Below are positions 1 through 8,539 of a stretch of DNA of 64,000 bases, in pieces (positions within the stretch are counted from its first letter, which is position 1; each line of letters starts with the position of its first letter). The stretch covers positions 16,300 to 80,299 of the forward strand of contig NZ_QNRO01000021.1 of assembly GCF_003315345.1 (NCBI RefSeq), read 5' to 3'. The stretch is from Marinobacter pelagius. Lineage in GTDB: Bacteria > Pseudomonadota > Gammaproteobacteria > Pseudomonadales > Oleiphilaceae. A program made the translations under genes and the position numbers. A model generated the notes under the pieces. The model was not told the origin of the DNA and ran no database searches. It was given only the letters and a program-made list of their open reading frames with translations.

Positions 1-1
1 C

Positions 2-1171
2 CAAATCAAAGTCCCCGCCACGTACATGCGTGGCGGCACCAGCAAAGGCGTGTTTTTCCGCCTGCAGGACCTGCCCGAAGCTGCCCGGGTTCCCGGTGAG
101 GCCCGGGACAAGCTGCTACTGCGGGTAATCGGCAGCCCCGATCCCTACCAGAAGCAGACTGACGGTATGGGCGGCGCCACCTCCAGCACCAGCAAGACCG
201 TCATCCTGGCCGCGCCCACGCAGCCGGACCACGACGTCGACTACCTGTTCGGTCAGGTCTCCATCGACAAGCCGTTCGTGGACTGGAGCGGCAACTGCGG
301 CAACCTGACCGCCGCCGTAGGCGCGTTCGCCATCAACGGGGGTTTCGTGGCCAAGGAGCGGATTCCTGAGAACGGCATCTGCACCGTCCGTATCTGGCAG
401 GCCAATATCAGGAAAACCATCGTCGCGCACGTACCCATCACCAACGGGGAAGTGCAGGAAACCGGCGATTTCGAGCTGGACGGCGTCACCTTCCCGGCGG
501 CGGAAGTGCAGATCGAGTTCATGGACCCGGCCGATGGCGAAGGCGCCATGTTCCCCACCGGCAATGTGGTGGACGATCTGGACGTGCCGGGTGTGGGAAC
601 CCTGAAAGCCACCATGATCAATGCCGGTATCCCGACCATCTTCATCAACGCTGAAGACATCGGCTACAAGGGCACAGAGCTGCAGGACGACATCAACAGC
701 GATCCGAAGGCCCTGGAGATGTTTGAAACCATCCGCGCCCACGGTGCCGTGAAGATGGGCCTGATCCAGGACATAAGCGAGGCGGCCAACCGCCAGCACA
801 CGCCCAAGGTCGCTTTTGTGGCGAAACCGGTGGATTACGTCGCCTCCAGTGGCAAGCAGATCACCGCCAGTGACATCGACGTACTGGTCCGCGCCCTGTC
901 CATGGGCAAGCTCCACCATGCCATGATGGGCACCGCAGCCGTTGCGATCGCCACCGCATCAGCGGTGCCGGGCACACTGGTCAATCTTGCGGCCGGCGGC
1001 GGCGATCGTACCCACGTAACCTTCGGCCACCCGTCCGGAACCCTGCGTGTTGGCGCCGAGGCGAAGGAAGTGAATGGTCAGTGGACCGCCACCAAAGCCA
1101 TCATGAGCCGCAGTGCGCGGATTCTTATGGAAGGTTGGGTGAGGGTGCCGGGGGATTCATTCCCGGGTTGA
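2..1171 (+). CDS. prpF: 2-methylaconitate cis-trans isomerase PrpF (5' end outside window)
   Basis: PrpF isomerises 2-methylaconitate in the AcnD-dependent 2-methylcitrate cycle of propionate breakdown; it is cytosolic and has a diaminopimelate-epimerase-like fold. The frame is open from base 2, and the family-typical IKVPATYMRGGTSKGVFF lies partly before the first ATG (26), so the real start is upstream of the window. Other family-like segments are GMGGATSSTSK, the GNCGNL segment and the C-terminal GGGDRTHVTFGHPSGTL. prpD follows 115 bp downstream, and acnD would be expected just upstream. The only anomaly is truncation by the window edge. Confidence 0.93.
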   Translation, partial: QIKVPATYMRGGTSKGVFFRLQDLPEAARVPGEARDKLLLRVIGSPDPYQKQTDGMGGATSSTSKTVILAAPTQPDHDVDYLFGQVSIDKPFVDWSGNCGNLTAAVGAFAINGGFVAKERIPENGICTVRIWQANIRKTIVAHVPITNGEVQETGDFELDGVTFPAAEVQIEFMDPADGEGAMFPTGNVVDDLDVPGVGTLKATMINAGIPTIFINAEDIGYKGTELQDDINSDPKALEMFETIRAHGAVKMGLIQDISEAANRQHTPKVAFVAKPVDYVASSGKQITASDIDVLVRALSMGKLHHAMMGTAAVAIATASAVPGTLVNLAAGGGDRTHVTFGHPSGTLRVGAEAKEVNGQWTATKAIMSRSARILMEGWVRVPGDSFPG

Positions 1172-1185
1172 GCCCCTGAATCAAG

Positions 1186-1250
1186 AATGCCCCCGAGCTG
1201 TATACCGACTATCTTTCAGGTAGATGGTAAATGGCCGGGGGCATTTTTAT
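1186..1250 (+). terminator. Hairpin with T-rich tail between prpF and prpD
   Basis: The arms AATGCCCCCG (1186-1195) and CGGGGGCATT (1236-1245) form a perfect 10-bp stem around a 40-nt loop, which contains a smaller ATCT/AGAT stem. TTTTTATTT follows. This looks like an intrinsic terminator or attenuator that would lower prpD expression relative to prpF. The long loop makes it less certain than a compact terminator. Confidence 0.55.
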
Positions 1251-1286
1251 TTGCCCGGGAAAACAATCAGGAAAGGAGGCAACAGC

Positions 1287-2771
1287 ATGTCTGCAACTTT
1301 CGACGTCAACGTTCGTCCGGATTATGACGAGGTGCTCCAGAAAATCGCGGATTATGTCCTGAACTACAAGATCGACAGTGCCGAGGCGTGGGATACGGCC
1401 CGCAACTGTCTCATCGACACTCTCGGCTGCGGCCTGCTGGCCTTGCGTTTTCCCGAATGCACCAAACATCTTGGCCCCATTGCAGAAGGGACCGTTGTTC
1501 CTCACGGGGCCCGGGTACCCGGCACCCAGTTCCGGCTCGACCCGGTCAAAGCCGCCTGGGACATCGGCTGCATCGTCCGCTGGCTGGATTACAACGACAC
1601 CTGGCTGGCAGCGGAATGGGGGCATCCTTCCGACAACCTGGGGGCCATCCTGGCGGTGGCGGATTACCTGTCCCAGAAACGGGTGGCCGAAGGAAAGGAA
1701 CCCTTCGTGATGAAGGACGTGCTGGAAGCCATGATCATGGCCCATGAAATCCAGGGCGTGCTGGCGCTGGAGAACTCGTTCAACCGGGTCGGGCTGGATC
1801 ATGTGGTGCTGGTAAAGGTCGCTTCAACGGCTGTAGCCGCCAAACTGATGGGCGCCAATCGCGAGCAGATGCTGTCAGCCCTCTCCCACGCCTGGGTGGA
1901 CGGCCAGGCACTCCGGACCTATCGTCACGCCCCCAATGCCGGCTCCCGGAAATCCTGGGCGGCAGGAGATGCCTCCTCCCGAGCGGTTCGCCTCGCCGAT
2001 ATCGCCATGCGCGGTGAGATGGGCATACCGGGGGTACTGACCGCGCCCCAATGGGGTTTTTACGACGTCCTGTTCAGCAAGACCAACAAGGACCAGAAGC
2101 TCAAGCCCGAGGAGCAGCGGCAGTTCTCCCTGCCACAGGAGTTCGGCTCCTACGTGATGGAGAACATCCTGTTCAAGATCTCCTTCCCGGCCGAATTCCA
2201 CGCCCAGACCGCAGCCGAAGCGGCGGTCACGCTGCACCCGCAAGTGAAGGATCGCCTGGATGAGATCGACAAGATTGTCATCACTACCCACGAGTCTGCG
2301 ATCCGCATCATTTCCAAGGTGGGCAAGCTGGCCAATCCGGCCGACCGGGACCACTGCCTGCAGTACATGACGGCGGTGCCGCTGATCTTCGGTAGTCTGA
2401 CGGCAGAGCACTACGAAGACAGCTTCCACGATGGCCATCCGATCATCGACGAGCTGAGGGACAAGATGGAAGTGGTTGAGGAACCCCGCTACACCCGGGA
2501 ATACCTGGAACCCGAGAAACGGTCCATCGCAAATGCGGTGCAAGTGTTCTTCAAGGACGGCTCCAGTACCGACCAGGTGGCCGTTGAGTACCCGATCGGT
2601 CACCGCCGGCGGCGCGAAGAGGGAATTCCTCTGCTGGAGGAAAAGTTCCGGGCCAATCTGACCACAAGGTTTCCGGGGCAGCAGTGCGAGCGGATTTTCA
2701 GTTTGTGTAAGGATCAGCAGCGGCTTGAAGGGGTGTCGGTTTCCGACTTTGTAAGCTTTTTTGTGATCTGA
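1287..2771 (+). CDS. prpD: 2-methylcitrate dehydratase PrpD
   Basis: PrpD dehydrates 2-methylcitrate in propionate catabolism and belongs to the MmgE/PrpD family. The 494-residue length is close to that of E. coli PrpD. The start at 1287 ([15 protein letters not shown]) is chosen because AAGGAGG lies 7 nt upstream; an upstream in-frame codon at 1224 would run through the terminator-like hairpin. Family-like segments include the [15 protein letters not shown] region and [22 protein letters not shown]. It probably belongs to the same operon as prpF, with the hairpin between them. Confidence 0.95.
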   Translation: MSATFDVNVRPDYDEVLQKIADYVLNYKIDSAEAWDTARNCLIDTLGCGLLALRFPECTKHLGPIAEGTVVPHGARVPGTQFRLDPVKAAWDIGCIVRWLDYNDTWLAAEWGHPSDNLGAILAVADYLSQKRVAEGKEPFVMKDVLEAMIMAHEIQGVLALENSFNRVGLDHVVLVKVASTAVAAKLMGANREQMLSALSHAWVDGQALRTYRHAPNAGSRKSWAAGDASSRAVRLADIAMRGEMGIPGVLTAPQWGFYDVLFSKTNKDQKLKPEEQRQFSLPQEFGSYVMENILFKISFPAEFHAQTAAEAAVTLHPQVKDRLDEIDKIVITTHESAIRIISKVGKLANPADRDHCLQYMTAVPLIFGSLTAEHYEDSFHDGHPIIDELRDKMEVVEEPRYTREYLEPEKRSIANAVQVFFKDGSSTDQVAVEYPIGHRRRREEGIPLLEEKFRANLTTRFPGQQCERIFSLCKDQQRLEGVSVSDFVSFFVI

Positions 2772-2850
2772 GGGAAGAAAACGTCAGTATTTTTTACACT
2801 GCTTTCAAATACATTTTATAACTGCATGAAAGATTGTAGAAAATAAAAGT

Positions 2851-2866
2851 TGGCTCCTTGTTTGCT
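2851..2866 (+). promoter_or_regulatory. Sigma-54 (-24/-12) promoter for the PEP-CTERM gene
   Basis: TGGCTC, a 5-nt spacer and TTGCT place the invariant GG (2852-2853) exactly 10 nt before the invariant GC (2864-2865). This fits the RpoN consensus TGGCAC-N5-TTGCW. The predicted start near 2877 gives a leader of about 40 nt before the ATG at 2916. PrsR, an NtrC-type activator that would need sigma-54, is encoded in the same window. Confidence 0.7.
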
Positions 2867-2915
2867 TTGAGTGAGAGCGTGGATATACCCACAATCATTG
2901 TCAAAGGAGTGAGAC

Positions 2916-3689
2916 ATGAAATTGGCTCTAGCAAAGCAACTAACGGGGATTGCGCTTGCATCTGCATTTTCCGTTTCAGTAGCGAATGCCGCCATGATCG
3001 ACGTGACCGTCAGCGGTCCGGGAGTCGCGGAGGCTGAGGCTGCAGAGACAGATTTTCTGGCGTTCCTCAAGGATACGACAACTGAAACCTTCGAAGGGTT
3101 TACCGCAGCCACCGGCTCGGCGGACCAGACCACTACCATTAACACCAGCGTTGGCGACTTCACACAGTTGCAGCCTGGCGGAGATTATCCGTCCGAGGCC
3201 TGTAACGATGGTGGCTTCAGCTGCGCAGGTGGGCTGGCCATCCTGAACTCGGACACCAGTCCGTTCAGTGGCCGTTACCCCATGCCGGCTGATGCTGATA
3301 ACCAGAACTGGCTCGACAGCATGGATTCCCAACAGATGCAGTTTTCGCTTGCGAGCATGTACACCGCCGTGGGCTTCTATCTGACGGATCCCAATGACGT
3401 GGGCGGTATCATGAATATCCTGTTCGCAGATCAGACGGAAGGTACGCTTGATCTCGGCGCGGTATTCGATCCCAGCCTCGCCAGTGGCTCCGCCTTCTAT
3501 GTCGGCATCATGAGCGACGTGGCAATCAGCTCGCTGACCTTCTACACCAACGATGAGAACGATGGTTTCGGCATCGACAACGTGACAGTCGGTACCGTTC
3601 CTGAACCCGGAACCCTGGCTCTGCTGGGTCTCGGACTTGTCGGATTGGGAGTCATGAAGCGGCGCAAGTCATCTGACACCGCCTGTTAA
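2916..3689 (+). CDS. PEP-CTERM sorting-domain protein
   Basis: This is an exported protein of 257 residues and a likely substrate of the exosortase encoded at 33452-34999. A signal peptide (about residues 1-25, ending SVANA) is followed by an extracellular domain with the cysteine pair ACNDGGFSC. The C-terminus is a textbook sorting tail: VPEPGTLALLGLG, a hydrophobic helix, then KRRK. The ribosome site AAGGAG is 8 nt before the ATG. The middle domain matches no function I recognise. A sigma-54-type promoter precedes it, which suggests PrsK/PrsR control. It is the only PEP-CTERM protein found in the window. Confidence 0.93.
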   Translation: MKLALAKQLTGIALASAFSVSVANAAMIDVTVSGPGVAEAEAAETDFLAFLKDTTTETFEGFTAATGSADQTTTINTSVGDFTQLQPGGDYPSEACNDGGFSCAGGLAILNSDTSPFSGRYPMPADADNQNWLDSMDSQQMQFSLASMYTAVGFYLTDPNDVGGIMNILFADQTEGTLDLGAVFDPSLASGSAFYVGIMSDVAISSLTFYTNDENDGFGIDNVTVGTVPEPGTLALLGLGLVGLGVMKRRKSSDTAC

Positions 3690-3785
3690 TTTTCCATATC
3701 AAATCAATCCAGAAACGAAGGCTCCGCGAGGAGGCTGGGGAAATTTTTTGCCGGCTTTCTCGCGGACTTTCCGTAACACGGTTTG

Positions 3786-3813
3786 TTGACGGAATGTAAA
3801 AACAGGTTACACT
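3786..3813 (+). promoter_or_regulatory. Candidate sigma-70 promoter of the exopolysaccharide operon
   Basis: TTGACG (3786-3791) and TACACT (3808-3813) are separated by 16 nt, about 120 nt upstream of the first exopolysaccharide gene. The same 3690-3930 gap holds a 7-bp inverted repeat CCGCGAG/CTCGCGG (3724-3765) with no T-run after it, so termination there is unproven. GTAAC and GTTAC half-sites flank the -35 box. Confidence 0.45.
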
Positions 3814-3930
3814 TTGTAAGTAAGCTATTGCCCGGTTGAGACCGGACCAGGTGCTCAGGAAAGAGTTAAAAGCCCTGACTTCCGGTGTGGCAAAGTTGTG
3901 GTTGTTACGTGAAGAACACAAGGAGTTTAT

Positions 3931-5343
3931 GTGGCTCACGTCAGGTTTTTTCGGCATTACATTCATCTACCCTTCCTGATTCTGGGATTGATCGATTGTC
4001 TGATCCTGATTCTGGCGTTTTGCCTGTCGGTTTTCTTTGCCTTTTTCGGTGACGCTTCGTTCTTTATCAGCCAGATCTGGTTCGTTGTCCCTTCCGCGGT
4101 TGTCTTCGCCCTGCTGAATCTGTTTGTGATGGTGGCCATTGCGGTACACCAGGCCCGCCTGGAAGAGGGCATGTCCGGCATGATGCTGCGCACGCTCCTG
4201 GCACTGATTATAAGTCTCCCCCTTTGCGGTCTGGCGTACCTTATTGGTGGCGACTGGATGTGGTATCTGGGTCATACCAGCGTTCTGACCACCGCTGCTG
4301 TTTTCGGGCTTTTCCTCCTGGGTCTGGTGAGAACCGTATTTTTCGCCCTTGTGGGCAAGGACGCATTCAAGCGCAGGGTGCTGGTGCTCGGGGCGGGGCC
4401 AAGGGCCAGCCAGTTGCTGGAGGATCTGAAAACGCCTTTTAACCGAAAAGGTTTCACACTGACGGGTTTTGTACCTATGCCGGGTGAACCGGTGGCTGTG
4501 AGTGACGGGCTGTTGGTTACCCCGGCGGTGGCACTGCACAGGTTTGTTCTTTCCCACCGGGTTCATGAGATCGTGGTGGCGGTTGAGGACCGGCGCAAGG
4601 GGCTGCCCATGGAGGATCTGCTGGAGTGCAAGATGCAGGGCGTCAAGGTTGTTGACGGTGCCACCTTCTACGAACGGGAATCCCGCAAGGTCGCCCTGGA
4701 AATGATTACCCAGGGATGGCTGGTGTTCTCTGACGGGTACAACGTCGCCTCGGTCGCAGGCTTCTGGAAAAGGACACTGGACCTGGCGTCATCCATCACC
4801 CTGTTGCTGGCGACCCTCCCTTTGATGTTGCTGACGATGCTCGCGATCAAGTTTGAAGATGGCTTTCGTGCCCCGGTTATCTACAGCCAGGAGCGGGTAG
4901 GGCTCAATGGCAAGGTGTTCCATGTGCACAAATTCCGTTCGATGGTGACCGATGCGGAAAAGAACGGCGCCGTCTGGGCGAGCAAGGGCGACACCCGGGT
5001 GACTCGGGTGGGTGGATTTATCCGGAAGTTGCGCATCGATGAATTGCCACAAATCTTCAATGTGCTCAACGGGACCATGGCGTTTGTAGGACCCCGTCCG
5101 GAACGGCCGGTCTTTGTCGAGAAACTGGCAGCGACGATCCCGTTTTACAACGAGCGGCATCGTGTAAAGCCCGGAATTACAGGCTGGGCGCAGCTGTGTT
5201 TCGCGTACGCTGATAACGAAGAGGACAGTCGCGAAAAACTCAGGTATGACCTTTACTACATCAAGAACCAGAGTCTGCTGCTGGATCTTCTGATCATCAT
5301 GCAGACGGTAGAAGTGATCTTGTTCAGGAAAGGTTCAAGGTAG
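3931..5343 (+). CDS. Polyprenyl-phosphate sugar-1-phosphate transferase, XrtA/PEP-CTERM-associated (EpsB/WcaJ-like)
   Basis: This is the probable initiating enzyme of the exopolysaccharide: it transfers a sugar-1-phosphate to undecaprenyl phosphate at the inner membrane. The 470 residues show N-terminal membrane helices (about 10-125), a CoA-binding-like nucleotide domain starting RRVLVLGAGPRASQLL, one further helix near 280, and the sugar-transferase domain with FHVHKFRSM, KLRIDELPQ, FVGPRPERP and KPGITGWAQ. The start is GTG at 3931 with AGGAG 5 nt upstream; an ATG at 3929 is out of frame. It opens the conserved core operon. Confidence 0.93.
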   Translation: MAHVRFFRHYIHLPFLILGLIDCLILILAFCLSVFFAFFGDASFFISQIWFVVPSAVVFALLNLFVMVAIAVHQARLEEGMSGMMLRTLLALIISLPLCGLAYLIGGDWMWYLGHTSVLTTAAVFGLFLLGLVRTVFFALVGKDAFKRRVLVLGAGPRASQLLEDLKTPFNRKGFTLTGFVPMPGEPVAVSDGLLVTPAVALHRFVLSHRVHEIVVAVEDRRKGLPMEDLLECKMQGVKVVDGATFYERESRKVALEMITQGWLVFSDGYNVASVAGFWKRTLDLASSITLLLATLPLMLLTMLAIKFEDGFRAPVIYSQERVGLNGKVFHVHKFRSMVTDAEKNGAVWASKGDTRVTRVGGFIRKLRIDELPQIFNVLNGTMAFVGPRPERPVFVEKLAATIPFYNERHRVKPGITGWAQLCFAYADNEEDSREKLRYDLYYIKNQSLLLDLLIIMQTVEVILFRKGSR

Positions 5344-5371
5344 CTTCGGAAGAGGGCGCAGTCTTCGAAGC
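5342..5371 (+). other. Intra-operon stem-loop
   Basis: GCTTCGGAAGA pairs with TCTTCGAAGC across a loop of about 8 nt, with one bulged G, immediately after the sugar transferase stop codon. No T-run follows. It may be an mRNA processing or stability element rather than a terminator. Confidence 0.3.
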
Positions 5372-5405
5372 CGAACTCAAACAGGGATTTCAGAGAGGAA
5401 TAACA

Positions 5406-6050
5406 ATGTCACGGATGTTCAGGTTTTGGGGCGTAATTGCGACCCTGGTGGCGGTAGCGTTGTCTACAGGCTGTGCCGCACCAACCGCTTCGTCTCCCGA
5501 CGCGATAAACAGGGCGCTGACGGTCGATACCACCACAAGCGTTGATGAATACATTCTCGGGCCGACCGATACCGTTCGGGTCTCGGTGTGGCGAAACGAG
5601 GATCTGAGTATTACGGTTCCGGTCCGCCCGGATGGGAAGGTGTCCGTCCCCCTGGTTGGAGACGTCCAGGCCAGTGGAAAAACGCCGGAAGCTCTCGCCA
5701 GTGATATCGAAAACCAGTTGGGCTCCTACATTCGCCAGCCCCAGGTCAGCGTTGTCGTGACCAGCATGGGCAGCCATGAGTTTATCGACAGGGTCCGCGT
5801 TACCGGCGCCGTGGAACAACCTCTTTCGATGCCCCATCGTGCCGGTATGACTGTTCTGGACATCGTGCTTCAGGCAGGTGGCGCCAATCAGTTTGCCGCC
5901 GAGAACAACGCCATGCTTTACCGGAAGGTGGGTAACGACGTGGTGGCCATTCCGGTAAGGCTCGACGATATCCTCACCCGGGGCGACGTGAAGACAAACT
6001 ATCCATTGCGCCCTGGCGATATTCTCAGCGTTCCCGAGCGGGTCTTCTGA
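5406..6050 (+). CDS. Polysaccharide export lipoprotein, Wza-like (XrtA-associated type)
   Basis: This is an outer-membrane export component of the exopolysaccharide. A lipoprotein signal ends LSTGC with Cys23 as the lipidation site. A poly-export domain follows (YILGPTDTVRVSVWRNEDLSITVPVRPDG), then a beta-grasp/SLBB-like segment (VRVTGAVEQP to LRPGDILSVPE). At 214 residues it is much shorter than E. coli Wza but typical of the PEP-CTERM-locus exporter family. It sits between the priming transferase and the chain-length protein. An ops-like 11-mer lies within its signal-peptide codons. Confidence 0.92.
   Translation: MSRMFRFWGVIATLVAVALSTGCAAPTASSPDAINRALTVDTTTSVDEYILGPTDTVRVSVWRNEDLSITVPVRPDGKVSVPLVGDVQASGKTPEALASDIENQLGSYIRQPQVSVVVTSMGSHEFIDRVRVTGAVEQPLSMPHRAGMTVLDIVLQAGGANQFAAENNAMLYRKVGNDVVAIPVRLDDILTRGDVKTNYPLRPGDILSVPERVF
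5450..5460 (+). promoter_or_regulatory. ops-like element (RfaH recruitment motif), speculative
   Basis: GGCGGTAGCGT matches the core ops motif of RfaH-dependent polysaccharide operons. It lies about 45 nt inside the exporter coding region, covering Val-Ala-Val-Ala codons of the signal peptide, so codon usage alone could create it. No rfaH-like gene is visible here. Confidence 0.2.
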
Positions 6051-6075
6051 TAAAGGGATTTTCAAGGTAGCAACC

Positions 6076-6091
6076 CCCGGTATGTACCGGG
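6076..6091 (+). other. Hairpin next to the ribosome site of the chain-length gene
   Basis: CCCGGTA and TACCGGG form a perfect 7-bp inverted repeat with a 2-nt centre. It directly abuts the GGAAGGAA ribosome site (from 6090) of the gene starting at 6105. It could limit translation of that gene or mark an mRNA processing site. Confidence 0.35.
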
Positions 6092-6104
6092 AAGGAACAG
6101 TGTC

Positions 6105-7631
6105 ATGACCCTCCCATTCTCACAATTGCCGGCCGAAATGTTCCGGGAGATCAAGGCCCACAAGTGGCTGGCATTGATGATCTTCGCTGCCGTCAGTTTC
6201 GGGGTGCTGATCGCCGGTTTCGTGTGGCCGTACAAATACGAATCCGAAGTCGTTATCTTCGTGGATGACCGCAATATCATCCGTCCGTTGATGGAGGGCA
6301 GCGCGGTGACGACACGGGTCAGTGACCGCACGTCCGCCGCCAGAGAGTTGCTCTGGAACCGGAATATTGTCGAACCCATTGCTACTGATCCCGAGATTTT
6401 CGGTCAGGAGGCATCCGGATTGTCCCCGGAAGCACTTGAGGGCCGAGTCGCCGCTATCCGGGCAAACCTCTTCGTTCGGCCGAGGGGCGACAGCTACTTT
6501 AGCGTCGGATACGCATCGGAGTCTCCTACCGAGGCCTTCCAGGTGGCACAACGGCTGGGCCAGCTTTTCATTGCTGAAACAAATGAACGAAAACGCAGTG
6601 AAAGCCGCAACGCCTACGAGTTTATCGATAAGCAGGTCAAAAGTTACGAGCAACAGCTGGCCCAGGTTGAGGAACGAATGAAGCAATTCCTCTCCGAGAA
6701 TGTGGACGGCACCGAGGGTGAGGCCAACCAACGTATGGCTAATCTGCGCAGCCAGATCGAACTGGCTGAACTGGAGCGCCAGGAACTTCAGTCGCGGGCT
6801 GCCTCTCTGGAGAGAGAGCTGCTGGGTATGGCGCCGGTCATCCAGCAACGCGCAGTGGATCAGTATCAGCAGCGTATAAATGGCCTCCAGGACAGACTGG
6901 ATAACCTGAGGCTGCAGTATCACGACACCTATCCCGATATCGTGATCCTCCGCGAGCAGATTGCGGAGCTCGAGCGGCGCCGGGCCCAGGCTCTGGAGGA
7001 GGGCGGACCGTCAAACGTGGTTTCCGGCGGCGATGCCGAAGCCAACCCGGTCTTCCAGGAGGTCAGGAGCGCACTGGCAGAAACTCGCGCTGATATCCGG
7101 ACCAAGGACACCCGGATTCGGGCCCTTAATGAATTGCTGTCTGAGCACATGCTCCGCATGGAAAGAATCCAGGAGAACAAGGCCGAGTATTCGGAACTCA
7201 CCCGTGATATGGAAGTGAATAAGCAGATTTACGATGATCTTCTGAAGCGCCGTGAAAGGGCCCGAGTGTCCATGCACCTGGATGTTGAAGGTCAGGGGCT
7301 CAACTATCGGATCAGCGAGAATGCGCAGTATCCAAGGGGCGTCAAGGGGCCTAAGTTTTCAACCTTCGCCTTTGCCGGATTGTTCCTGGGAGCTATCGCG
7401 CCTTTCGGCCTGATCGCGGGATTGCTGCAGATCGATCCTCGGGTACGCGCGCGCAAGCAACTGGAAGAAACCATTGGTCTGCCGGTTCTCGCCGAATTAC
7501 CGCACGTTAAAACTCCCTATGAGCAACGCCGGGAACGCCGCCTGACCACACTGGTTGTGATCTGCGCCTTGCTTGTTTGCGGGGCCTACGTAGCCCTCGC
7601 GGCGGCATCAATGATGGGAGTCATCGGATGA
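6105..7631 (+). CDS. Polysaccharide chain-length determinant, Wzz/GNVR type (XrtA-associated)
   Basis: This is an inner-membrane co-polymerase of 508 residues. An N-terminal helix (about 20-43) is followed by a Wzz domain (KYESEVVIFVDDRNIIRPLM), a long periplasmic coiled coil (about 165-370, rich in Glu, Gln and Arg), and a Pro-rich GNVR-like segment (RISENAQYPRGVKGPK). Two C-terminal helices follow, at about 424-444 and 482-502. The stop codon overlaps the start of the BY-kinase-like gene (ATGA), indicating translational coupling, as in Wzc-type pairs split over two genes. Confidence 0.92.
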   Translation: MTLPFSQLPAEMFREIKAHKWLALMIFAAVSFGVLIAGFVWPYKYESEVVIFVDDRNIIRPLMEGSAVTTRVSDRTSAARELLWNRNIVEPIATDPEIFGQEASGLSPEALEGRVAAIRANLFVRPRGDSYFSVGYASESPTEAFQVAQRLGQLFIAETNERKRSESRNAYEFIDKQVKSYEQQLAQVEERMKQFLSENVDGTEGEANQRMANLRSQIELAELERQELQSRAASLERELLGMAPVIQQRAVDQYQQRINGLQDRLDNLRLQYHDTYPDIVILREQIAELERRRAQALEEGGPSNVVSGGDAEANPVFQEVRSALAETRADIRTKDTRIRALNELLSEHMLRMERIQENKAEYSELTRDMEVNKQIYDDLLKRRERARVSMHLDVEGQGLNYRISENAQYPRGVKGPKFSTFAFAGLFLGAIAPFGLIAGLLQIDPRVRARKQLEETIGLPVLAELPHVKTPYEQRRERRLTTLVVICALLVCGAYVALAAASMMGVIG

Positions 7632-8539
7632 CTGAGCAAAGCAAGCACGCCAAGGCCAAGGATCGCACTGTCAATCCGGACGCCGACCAACAAAACCGGG
7701 AAGGTCGTTTCTGGGAAGTGCACAAACAGGCACCGGAGGAGAGCGATGCGGAAAAAGCCCTGAAGGGAGAGGGCGTTCCCTATTCGGAATGGGATGATTC
7801 CCGCATGCTGGTGCCCAGCTCCCTGGAGTTGGGGCCGGGCGCAGTCGATCGCTATGTCATCAGCAAACAGATCGTTCGGATGCAGGAGCCAAGGCGGCTC
7901 AGCCATGATGATCTGGATGAGCGGCGCATCATCTATCCGGAATCGCCCAACCGGCAACTGGTGAACCGGTTCCGGGATTTGCGCACCAAACTACTGGAAG
8001 CCTCCGGCGGCAACAACTTCACCCTGGTGGTCAGTGGCGCCAGCAGCAGTGCGGGCAGTTCCTTTGTGGCCTTCAATCTCGCGGCGGCCTTTGCCTTTGA
8101 CCAGGCCAAGACGGCGGTGGTTATTGATTGCAATCTCAGGGAGCCAAGCCTGCACTCACTGGTCGACGTGGCTCCGGAATACGGCTTGACCGACTTTCTC
8201 GATGATCCGGACTTCGATGTCGCCAGTATCCTGTATCCCACCGGTATTCCGAGGCTGAGACTGATTCCGGCGGGCAGTCGTCGGGAAGTGCCCGCAGAGT
8301 TTTTCACATCCTTCCGCATGAAACAGTTTGTGCAGGCCGTGCGCCGGCGCTATCCGGACCGGTTTATCATCTTCGATACCGCCCCGATCAGCGAGTCGCC
8401 GGACGCCCGGATCCTCGGTGAACTGTGCGACTATGCCATGCTGGTGGTTCCCCATGGCCGGGTGAGCCCCACAACAGCCGAGCAGGCAGCGCTTGCATTC
8501 CATCCGCAGAAATTTGTAGGGGCGGTGATCAATGGTTGA
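7628..8539 (+). CDS. BY-kinase-like CpsD/Wzc cytoplasmic ATPase with degenerate P-loop (XrtA-associated)
   Basis: This is a cytoplasmic partner of the chain-length protein, 303 residues from the ATG at 7628, which overlaps the previous stop. The MinD/ParA-like fold shows a Walker A' segment (AVVIDCNLREPSLH, about 163-176) and Walker B (FIIFDTAP, about 247-253). The Walker A position reads GASSSAGSS (137-145), where BY-kinases have GxGKS/T, so the invariant lysine is replaced by serine. The C-terminus stops at FVGAVING with no tyrosine cluster. Kinase activity is therefore doubtful and a structural role is possible. The next gene overlaps by 8 bp. Confidence 0.85.
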   Translation: MTEQSKHAKAKDRTVNPDADQQNREGRFWEVHKQAPEESDAEKALKGEGVPYSEWDDSRMLVPSSLELGPGAVDRYVISKQIVRMQEPRRLSHDDLDERRIIYPESPNRQLVNRFRDLRTKLLEASGGNNFTLVVSGASSSAGSSFVAFNLAAAFAFDQAKTAVVIDCNLREPSLHSLVDVAPEYGLTDFLDDPDFDVASILYPTGIPRLRLIPAGSRREVPAEFFTSFRMKQFVQAVRRRYPDRFIIFDTAPISESPDARILGELCDYAMLVVPHGRVSPTTAEQAALAFHPQKFVGAVING

